DNA of 64,000 bases. It comes from Micromonospora mirobrigensis. GTDB lineage: Bacteria; Actinomycetota; Actinomycetes; Mycobacteriales; Micromonosporaceae. Shown in pieces: positions 33,715 through 40,517 of this stretch (positions are counted from its first letter, which is position 1; every line of letters begins with the position of its first letter). The notes beneath the pieces are model-generated. The model was not told the DNA's origin. It made no database searches and saw nothing but the letters and a program-made list of their open reading frames with translations. The stretch spans positions 372,001-436,000 of the forward strand of contig NZ_FMCX01000005.1 of the NCBI RefSeq assembly GCF_900091555.1. Reading direction: 5' to 3'. A program made the position numbers and the translations under genes.

Positions 33715-35786
33715 TGAGTGACGGCAACGTCGTCTCGGCGTACGTCAGCGACGCGGAGCTCGACGCGGAGGCGACCGTCCGGCCGAAGCGGCTCGACGAG
33801 TTCATCGCCCAGCACCGGGTCCGCGACCAGCTGGACCTGCTGCTCAAGGGCGCGATGCGGCGCGGCTCCCCGCCCGACCACATTCTCCTCTCCGGGCCGC
33901 CTGGCCTCGGGAAGCCGGTCTCCGTCGACGCCTTGGTGTTGCTCGAGGACGGCTCGCGGCGGCGGTTGGGTGACATCGTGGTGGGTGATCGGGTGATCAC
34001 CCGCACCGGTGACGCGGCGAACGTCACTGCCGTTCACGAGCAGGGGGAACTCGACTCTGTCCGGATCCGTACGGGCAGTGGGCGGGAGGTCGTGGCCGCG
34101 CCGGACCACCCCTTCTGGACCCCGGACGGCTGGGCCAAGGCCGGAGACCTGACCGACCGCGACCTTCTCGCCAACGTCCTCTGCCCGGATCTGATCGCCG
34201 TCAGCAACCAGGACACGGCCGAGTACAAGCTCGCCGGGTACCTGATCGGTGACGGGTGCACCACCAATCAGGTGACCTTCACCGGCGGTGACGAAGACGT
34301 GCTAGCCGACTTCAGGGCTACCTGCGACGTACTGGGTCATCCGCACAAGACCGGGCCCAACAGCGCCCGAAGTTCGTTGATCAGGATTTCGGGACTCATC
34401 CCCTGGTTGGGCGAGCACGGCCTTCTGGGAAAGAACGCCTGGCAGAAGCGGGTGCCCGAGTTCGTCTTCCGAGGTGACAGTTGGCAGATCGCCGCCTTCC
34501 TCGGCGCCTACTTCGCCTGTGACGGGACGGTCAGCCGGCGGGGGCGGGACCGGTACGACGTGGTCGTTGAGTTCTACAGCGTCTCGCGGGAACTGCTCGC
34601 CGACGTTCAGCACCTCCTCCTCCGGCTCGGCATCCAATCGCGGCTGAAGCTCAAGCGTGGCCGGTACCAGGGCCGTCCCCACGAGTCCTGGCGGCTGAGT
34701 GTCACCAGCCAGGATGACGTCGCGCGGTTCGTGGAACGGATCACGGTGATCGGTGAGCGGGGCCGGCGGCTCACGGAGTGGGCGCCGCGCCGCGACCGGT
34801 TCGAGGAGCGCCTGGCGGCCGACCGGGTCGTGTCGGTCGAGCAGGCGGGCCTGCACGAGTGTCGCTGTCTGACCGTCGATGGCGACCATACGTTCACGGT
34901 CAATGACTTCGTGGTGCACAACACCACCCTGGCCAATATCGTGGCGGCCGAGCTGGGCTCGGGCATCCGGGTGACCAGCGGCCCGGCCATCGAGCGCTCC
35001 GGTGACCTGGCGGCGATCCTGACCAGCCTGGCCGAGGGCGACGTGCTCTTCATCGACGAGATCCACCGGATCGCCAAGCCGGCCGAGGAGCTGCTCTACA
35101 GCGCCATGGAGGACTTCCGGGTCGACGTGGTGGTCGGCAAGGGGCCGGGGGCCACCGCCATCCCGCTGGACGTGGAGCCGTTCACGCTGGTCGGCGCGAC
35201 CACCCGGTCCGGCCTGCTGACCGGCCCGATGCGGGACCGGTTCGGCTTCGTCGCCCACCTCGACTTCTACTCCCCGACCGACCTGGAGGCGCTGCTGCAC
35301 CGCTCGGCGCGGATCCTCGGGGTGCCGATCACCGACGACGGGGCGGTGGAGATCGCCGGCCGGTCCCGGGGCACCCCGCGGATCGCCAACCGGCTGCTGC
35401 GCCGGGTGCGGGACTTCGCCGAGGTGCGGGCCGACGGGGTGGTCACCCTGGAGACCGCCCGGGCCGCCCTGACCGTGTACGACGTCGACGCCCTCGGCCT
35501 GGACCGGTTGGACCGGGCGGTGCTGACCGCGCTGGTCGACCTGTTCCGGGGTGGGCCGGTCGGCCTCTCCACGCTCGCCGTGGCGGTGGGGGAGCAGCCG
35601 GACACCGTGGAGGAGGTGTGCGAGCCGTTCCTGGTCCGGGCCGGGCTGCTGGCGCGTACGCCGCGGGGACGGGTGGCGACGGAGGCAGCCTGGCATCATC
35701 TGGGGCGTAATCCGCCGAATGGTACATTTGGTGCGGCGACCGTCGCCGCGCCCGATCTGTTCTCCGCCGCGCCCGAACAGCCGTGA
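33714..35786 (+). CDS. ruvB: Holliday junction branch migration ATPase RuvB, intein-containing precursor
   Basis: The 690-residue precursor contains RuvB split at residue 67 by a 336-residue intein. Without it, the extein is 354 residues, the normal RuvB length. N-extein: FIAQHRVRDQLDLLLKGAM and GPPGLGK; C-extein resumes TTLANIVAAELGSGIRVTSG, with Walker B VLFIDEIHRI, sensor GATTRSGLLTGPMRDRFG and winged-helix C-terminus. The intein interrupts the P-loop between Lys and Thr, so only the spliced protein can hydrolyse ATP. It forms the hexameric motor with RuvA on Holliday junctions. It is the last gene of ruvCAB. Confidence 0.96.
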   Translation: MSDGNVVSAYVSDAELDAEATVRPKRLDEFIAQHRVRDQLDLLLKGAMRRGSPPDHILLSGPPGLGKPVSVDALVLLEDGSRRRLGDIVVGDRVITRTGDAANVTAVHEQGELDSVRIRTGSGREVVAAPDHPFWTPDGWAKAGDLTDRDLLANVLCPDLIAVSNQDTAEYKLAGYLIGDGCTTNQVTFTGGDEDVLADFRATCDVLGHPHKTGPNSARSSLIRISGLIPWLGEHGLLGKNAWQKRVPEFVFRGDSWQIAAFLGAYFACDGTVSRRGRDRYDVVVEFYSVSRELLADVQHLLLRLGIQSRLKLKRGRYQGRPHESWRLSVTSQDDVARFVERITVIGERGRRLTEWAPRRDRFEERLAADRVVSVEQAGLHECRCLTVDGDHTFTVNDFVVHNTTLANIVAAELGSGIRVTSGPAIERSGDLAAILTSLAEGDVLFIDEIHRIAKPAEELLYSAMEDFRVDVVVGKGPGATAIPLDVEPFTLVGATTRSGLLTGPMRDRFGFVAHLDFYSPTDLEALLHRSARILGVPITDDGAVEIAGRSRGTPRIANRLLRRVRDFAEVRADGVVTLETARAALTVYDVDALGLDRLDRAVLTALVDLFRGGPVGLSTLAVAVGEQPDTVEEVCEPFLVRAGLLARTPRGRVATEAAWHHLGRNPPNGTFGAATVAAPDLFSAAPEQP
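33915..34922 (+). mobile_element. LAGLIDADG intein in RuvB (P-loop site), class-3-like with Pro1
   Basis: The 336-residue intein spans precursor residues 68-403. Block A is PVSVDALVLLEDGSRR, starting with Pro where Cys or Ser is expected. Block B holds H132 in APDHPFWTPDGW with W135 nearby. Two LAGLIDADG motifs are intact (LAGYLIGDG and FLGAYFACDG, each with its metal-binding Asp), so homing endonuclease activity is plausible. Block F is CRCLTVDGDHTF with C385, and block G ends FVVHN with Thr as the +1 extein residue. Pro1 plus a block F Cys resembles class 3 inteins, although the expected Thr before the penultimate His is Val. Codon wobble positions are less G/C-biased than in neighbouring genes, suggesting later arrival. 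Confidence 0.92.
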
Positions 35787-35925
35787 TCCGAACGTGATCT
35801 GTGCCGCATTCGGCGTTCTCAGGAGCAGGGATTAGACTCGCCGCGGTCTGTACAGGATGTGAAAATCCGCCTCCGCTCCGGCACCCCCTCGTGCCGGGTG
35901 GGCGGCCAAGGGAAGGTCGACAAGC

Positions 35926-36273
35926 GTGTTCTACGCAGCAGCGAGCGGCGGGGGAGCCGGCGGCCTGACGCCGATCCTCATGATCGCTCTGCTCTTCGGC
36001 GTCATGTACTTCATGATGATCCGCCCCCAGCAGAAGCGCCGCCGCGAGGCCGAGCAGATGCAGTCGGCCCTGGCCATGGGCGACGAGGTGGTCACCATCG
36101 GTGGGCTCTACGGCACGGTCACCGGTGTGGACGACGACACCGTGCTGCTGGAGGTCGCCCCCGGCGTGCAGACCCGCTACGCCCGTCCGGCGATCGCCCG
36201 CGTGGTCACCCGGGCCGAGCGCGTCGAGGAGATCGAGTCGGCCGTCGAGGAAGCCGAACCGGTCAAGGAGTGA
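35926..36273 (+). CDS. yajC: Preprotein translocase subunit YajC
   Basis: The 115-residue protein has one membrane helix near the N-terminus (ILMIALLFGVMYFMMIRPQQ) followed by the conserved basic RPQQKRRREAEQ and the domain GDEVVTIGGLYGTVTGV. YajC associates with SecDF and helps protein export and membrane insertion. GTG at 35926 follows an AAGGGAAGG ribosome site. The TTAGACT hexamer near 35831 may be the -10 of this yajC-secDF unit. The acidic C-terminus is usual in actinobacteria. Confidence 0.94.
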   Translation: MFYAAASGGGAGGLTPILMIALLFGVMYFMMIRPQQKRRREAEQMQSALAMGDEVVTIGGLYGTVTGVDDDTVLLEVAPGVQTRYARPAIARVVTRAERVEEIESAVEEAEPVKE

Positions 36274-36500
36274 ACCGTCGTCCCGGAAGGGGCAGCGGAT
36301 TCACCGACACAAGTGGATAGTTGGGTCGGCGTTGCGGCGCCGGCACGCCAGTCACCCGCGCCCGACGCCGCCGCGTCGGGGCCGGCGGGGCGTGCCGGGC
36401 CTCGACGCCGGCCAGTCAGAACAGTCGGGCGGACACCCCCGGCCCGACCTTCGTCGCCGCTGCACAAGCGGCGCGACCGTTACAGGGAGACAGGACAGCC

Positions 36501-38456
36501 GTGGCACCACCTCAGGGACAGATGCGCCCCGGACGGCAGCTCGCCGTGCTCGGGCTCATCTTCGTGGTCCTCTATCTATTGGTGTTCTTCTCGGGCGGCG
36601 CCAGCGGTGGCTGGAAGGACCGGTTGGAGCCCCGGCTCGGGCTGGACCTGATCGGTGGCACCCGGGTCGCCCTGGAGGCCACCAACAGCCTCGACGGCAA
36701 GGCCCCGACCCAGGAGAACCTGGAGGAGGCCCGGCGGATCATCGAGAGCCGGGTCAACGCCTACGGCGTGGCCGAGGCCGAGGTGGTCACCGAGGGCAAC
36801 CGGAACATCGTCATCTCCCTGCCCGGTGAGAACCGGGACCTGACCGACGTCGGCACCCCGGCGGAGCTGCGCTTCCGCAAGGTGCTCAAGGCCACCGACG
36901 GCAGTGGCGCGACCACCGCCCCGGCCCCGACGCCGACCGCCTCCGGAAGCCCCGCCCCCAGCCCGTCCGGCAGCGCCGCGCCGAAGCCGTCGGCGAGCGC
37001 CGCGGTCAAGCCGTCCGCCGGCGCGGCGGTGAAGCCGTCGGCCAGCGCCGCGGCCAAGGCGACCGCCTCCCCGTCCGCCGGCGGCCAGGGTGGTGGCGCC
37101 CCCGCGCCGACCGCCAGCGCCACCCCGGCGCCGTCGGCCACCCCGAGCGCCCCGGCCGCGTCGCCGAGCGCCAGCGCCGCCGGAGTGCCGCAGGGCATCG
37201 AGGCGCAGCGCAAGGCCGTCGAGCAGAAGGTCGGCCCGGCCGCCTGGGCCGCGGCGAGCGCCCTCCAGGCCCCGGCGGACCTGACCGCCGACCCGTCCCT
37301 GGCGGAGAAGCTCAAGCCGTTCGGCACGCTGACCCCGCAGCAGGTCGCGGTCCTGGCGCCGGAGATGCAGTTCAACGTCCCGACGGTCAGCTGCGCCCAG
37401 CTGGACGACCGGCCGGCCGGCTCGGTCAAGGACCCGAAGCAGAAGGCGGTCGCCTGCGAGAGCGGCGCGAAGTACCTGCTCGACGTGGCCAAGGTCGAGG
37501 GCACCGACGTCAAGAACGCCAGCGCCCAGCTCGACCAGACCAGCTCCTGGGTGGTCAGCCTGAACTTCACCGGTGACGGCCAGAACAAGTGGACCGAGCT
37601 GACCCGCGAGTCGTACCAGAACAACGGCAAGACCTGCGACGCCAGCGCGCTCGGCCAGGGCGGCAACTGCCGGGTCGCGGTGGTGCTGGACAACAGGATT
37701 GTCTCCTCGCCGGAGATCCAGGCGGTGCTGACCGGTGATTCGCAGATCACCGGCAACTTCACCAGCAAGGACGCCAACGACCTGGCCAGCCAGCTGCGCT
37801 ACGGCGCGCTGCCGGTGACCTTCGTCCAGCAGGAGGCGCAGAACGTCACCGCAACGCTGGGCGAGAGCCAGCTGCGCGCCGGCCTGCTCGCCGCCGGCAT
37901 CGGCATGCTGCTGGTCATCATCTACTCGTTCTTCTACTACCGGCTGCTCGGCTCGGTTATCTTCCTGAGCCTGGTGCTGTCCGGGCTGCTGGTCTTCGGC
38001 GCCCTGGTGGTGCTGGGCCGGCAGATCGGGTTCACCCTCACCCTCGCCGGCATCGCCGGCATGATCGTCTCGCTCGGTGTGGCGGCGGACTCCTTCGTCA
38101 TCTACTTCGAGCGGCTCAAGGACGAGATCCGGGACGGACGCAGCCCGCGCAGCGCGGTGCCCCGCGCCTGGGTCCGGGCCCGTCGGACGATCATCTCGGC
38201 GAACGCCATCACCCTGATGTCGGCGGTCGTGCTCTACATCGTCTCGGTCGGCACGGTGAAGGGCTTCGCCTTCGCCCTCGGTCTGGCCACCGTGCTGGAC
38301 CTGGTGGTGGTCTTCCTCTTCCGTCACCCGATCATGACGATGTTCGCCCGCACCCAAGCGTTCCTGTCCCCGCGGGTCAGCGGCCTCGGTCGCGCCCTCC
38401 CGGCCCGGTCCACCGAGCAGGCGACCGCCCGCAACGCGCGCGTCAAGGAGGCCTGA
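36501..38456 (+). CDS. secD: Protein translocase subunit SecD
   Basis: The 651-residue SecD uses proton flow to pull exported proteins across the membrane with SecF. The first helix (LAVLGLIFVVLYLLVFF) is followed by the large external domain and five C-terminal helices; RLGLDLIGGTRVALEA is the SecD D1-like motif. A ~95-residue low-complexity Ala/Pro/Ser/Lys insertion (about residues 137-231, with repeated VKPSA units) lies inside the external domain, making the protein longer than the usual ~550-600. GTG at 36501 begins the family-conserved sequence; RBS AGGGAGACAGGA precedes it. secF starts 2 nt after the stop. Confidence 0.95.
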   Translation: MAPPQGQMRPGRQLAVLGLIFVVLYLLVFFSGGASGGWKDRLEPRLGLDLIGGTRVALEATNSLDGKAPTQENLEEARRIIESRVNAYGVAEAEVVTEGNRNIVISLPGENRDLTDVGTPAELRFRKVLKATDGSGATTAPAPTPTASGSPAPSPSGSAAPKPSASAAVKPSAGAAVKPSASAAAKATASPSAGGQGGGAPAPTASATPAPSATPSAPAASPSASAAGVPQGIEAQRKAVEQKVGPAAWAAASALQAPADLTADPSLAEKLKPFGTLTPQQVAVLAPEMQFNVPTVSCAQLDDRPAGSVKDPKQKAVACESGAKYLLDVAKVEGTDVKNASAQLDQTSSWVVSLNFTGDGQNKWTELTRESYQNNGKTCDASALGQGGNCRVAVVLDNRIVSSPEIQAVLTGDSQITGNFTSKDANDLASQLRYGALPVTFVQQEAQNVTATLGESQLRAGLLAAGIGMLLVIIYSFFYYRLLGSVIFLSLVLSGLLVFGALVVLGRQIGFTLTLAGIAGMIVSLGVAADSFVIYFERLKDEIRDGRSPRSAVPRAWVRARRTIISANAITLMSAVVLYIVSVGTVKGFAFALGLATVLDLVVVFLFRHPIMTMFARTQAFLSPRVSGLGRALPARSTEQATARNARVKEA

Positions 38457-38457
38457 G

Positions 38458-39648
38458 ATGGCTAAGAGTGGTCTGGCGTCCCGGCTCTACCGGGGCGAGG
38501 CCGGTCTCAACATCGTCGGCCGGCGCAAGCTCTGGTTCACCGTCGCGGCCGCGCTGGCGCTGGTCGCGGTGCTCAGCTTCGCGCTGCGTGGCTTCCAACT
38601 CGGCATCGAGTTCGCCGGCGGCACCTCGCTCCAGGTGCCGGCCAGCGTCGGCACCCTGGACGACGCCGAGCGGCAGGTCGACCAGGTGCTGGCGGCCAAG
38701 GCTGGCGGCGCCGAGGTGGCCACCGCCCAGAAGGTCGGTGGCAGCGGCGGCGACCTGTACGAGATGCGGACCTCGGAGCTGACCCCGGTCCAGACGAACG
38801 AGGTCAAGACCGAGATCGCCAACCGGTTCGGGCTGAAGTTCGACCAGGTCGGCGCCAACCAGGTCAGCGCGTCGTTCGGTGGCCAGGTGACCGAGCGGGC
38901 CCTGCTCGGCCTGCTGATCTTCCTGGCCGTGGTGGCGCTCTACCTGGTGGTGCGCTTCGAGTGGCGGATGGCGGTCGCCGCGCTGGCGTCGCTGTTCATG
39001 AACCTGATCCTCACCGCGGGCATCTACTCGCTGGTGGGCTTCGACGTCACCCCCTCGACCGTCATCGGCTTCCTGACGATCCTCGGCTTCGCGCTCTACG
39101 ACGTGGTGGTCGTCTTCGACAAGGTCCAGGAGAACACCCGGGGCATCACCGCGAACAACAACCAGACCTACGGCGAGGCGGCCAACCTGGCGCTGAACCA
39201 GTCGCTGATGCGGTCGCTGAACACCTCGGTGGTCGCCCTGCTCCCGGTCGGCGGCCTGCTCTTCATCGGGGCGTTCCTGCTCGGCGCGGGCACCTTGAAG
39301 GACCTCGGCCTGGTGCTCTTCGTCGGTATGGCGGTGGCGTTCCTGACCTCCATCCTGCTGGCCACCCCGCTGCTGGTCTTCCTCAAGAACAAGGAGCCGC
39401 GCATCCAGGCGCACAACAAGCGGGTGGAGGCCCGCCGGGGCGCGATCGCCCGCGGTGAGCTCACCCCGCGCGGCACCCCGCGCCCCGCCGCCGACGGCGA
39501 CGAGGCGATCGACCCGGAGGCGGCGGCCCTGGCCGGCAGCGCGCCGAAGGTGGGCGCCCGGCCGGCGGGCAGGCGCCCGACCGGCGCCCGGGGTGGCCGT
39601 CCCGCCGGTGGCGGCGGCAACCGCCCGGGTGGCGCGAAACGCCGCTGA
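38458..39648 (+). CDS. secF: Protein translocase subunit SecF
   Basis: The 396-residue partner of SecD has six helices; the first external loop carries FQLGIEFAGGTSLQVP, the SecF counterpart of the SecD motif, and YDVVVVFDKVQENTRG lies in the conserved helix-4/5 region. The last ~80 residues after the final helix are a basic, Gly/Pro/Arg-rich cytosolic tail that might contact the ribosome or membrane lipids. Terminator at 39681-39726 follows. Confidence 0.95.
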   Translation: MAKSGLASRLYRGEAGLNIVGRRKLWFTVAAALALVAVLSFALRGFQLGIEFAGGTSLQVPASVGTLDDAERQVDQVLAAKAGGAEVATAQKVGGSGGDLYEMRTSELTPVQTNEVKTEIANRFGLKFDQVGANQVSASFGGQVTERALLGLLIFLAVVALYLVVRFEWRMAVAALASLFMNLILTAGIYSLVGFDVTPSTVIGFLTILGFALYDVVVVFDKVQENTRGITANNNQTYGEAANLALNQSLMRSLNTSVVALLPVGGLLFIGAFLLGAGTLKDLGLVLFVGMAVAFLTSILLATPLLVFLKNKEPRIQAHNKRVEARRGAIARGELTPRGTPRPAADGDEAIDPEAAALAGSAPKVGARPAGRRPTGARGGRPAGGGGNRPGGAKRR

Positions 39649-39680
39649 CCCCGGCCGGGGTGACCCGGTAACCATCGAAC

Positions 39681-39726
39681 CGACGGCGTCCGCCATGCTG
39701 TGCGAGCAGCATGCCGGACGCCGTCG
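39681..39726 (+). terminator. Long hairpin terminator after secF
   Basis: A 20-bp stem with one mismatch (39681-39700 with 39707-39726) closes a 6-nt loop 32 nt after the secF stop. The in-frame ATG at 39711 lies inside this stem, which argues against that ATG as the apt start. Confidence 0.8.
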
Positions 39727-39749
39727 TCGTGAAGGGAAACGGGACAGCC

Positions 39750-40316
39750 GTGACGGAGACCCACAGCAGCGTGGTACGGGGAGACAGCGGCCCGCAGGTC
39801 GCCCGGCTGGTCGCCAGCCGGGTGCTGGACGTGCCGGACTTCCCGAAGCCCGGGGTGGTGTTCAAGGACCTGATGCCGCTCTTCGCCGACGGTGCGGTGT
39901 TCCGTGAGGTGATCGACGGGATCGTCGCGTACCACGGGCGGGAGTCGTTCGACGCGGTGGCCGGGATCGAGGCGCGCGGGTTCGTGATCGCCGCGGCGAT
40001 CGCGTACGCCACCGGGGTGGGCGTGGTGCCGGTGCGCAAGGCCGGGAAGCTGCCCCGGGCCACCCACTCCGCCTCGTACGCGCTGGAGTACGGCGAGGCG
40101 ACGCTGGAGGTGCACCAGGACGCCTTCACGGCCGGGCACCGGGTGCTGGTGGTCGACGACGTGCTGGCCACCGGGGGTACCGCCGAGGCGACCCTGGACC
40201 TGGTGGAGCGGGCCGGTGGCACGGTGTCCGGTTTCACGGTGCTGATGGAGCTGGCGTTCCTCAAGGGGCGGGAGCGGCTCGCGCCGCGTCCGGTGCATGC
40301 CCTGCTGACCGTTTGA
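39750..40316 (+). CDS. apt: Adenine phosphoribosyltransferase
   Basis: The 188-residue enzyme makes AMP from adenine and PRPP for purine salvage. The PRPP-binding motif is RVLVVDDVLATGGTAEA; FPKPGVVFKDLMPLF and AVAGIEARGFVIAAAIA are family signatures. GTG at 39750 is chosen over the ATG at 39711, because the latter lies within the secF terminator hairpin and GTG 39750 has GAAGGGAAACGGG upstream. Between secDF and rel is its usual place in actinobacteria. Confidence 0.93.
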   Translation: MTETHSSVVRGDSGPQVARLVASRVLDVPDFPKPGVVFKDLMPLFADGAVFREVIDGIVAYHGRESFDAVAGIEARGFVIAAAIAYATGVGVVPVRKAGKLPRATHSASYALEYGEATLEVHQDAFTAGHRVLVVDDVLATGGTAEATLDLVERAGGTVSGFTVLMELAFLKGRERLAPRPVHALLTV

Positions 40317-40321
40317 CCCGA

Positions 40322-40344
40322 CCGCCGCGCGACGGAGGCGGCGG
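40322..40344 (+). terminator. Short hairpin after apt
   Basis: CCGCCGC (40322-40328) pairs with GCGGCGG (40338-40344), a few bases after the apt stop. A TAGCAT hexamer at about 40384-40389 downstream may be the -10 of the rel promoter. Confidence 0.45.
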
Positions 40345-40517
40345 GGTCCGTCCGGCGGAAGGGCGGGGCACCCTGCGTACGGGTAGCATTGCCCTTTGCC
40401 GACCGGTCGGCTGACCGCCGAGGGCCGGCACGCGGAACAGATCCGGCCCCCGGGCCGGTTGGACAGGTACGTCGGCCGCACGGCCGGCGCATTCCCCGGC
40501 GAGCGGTGAGGAGGCCG

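Noticed and set aside
33915..34922. Group I intron or insertion sequence in ruvB
   Set aside because: The insertion keeps the reading frame, has intein blocks A, B, F and G and ends in His-Asn, which fits an intein and not an intron or IS.
39711..39749. ATG 39711 as the apt start
   Set aside because: The ATG is inside the 20-bp secF terminator stem; the GTG at 39750 has a better ribosome site and fits family length.
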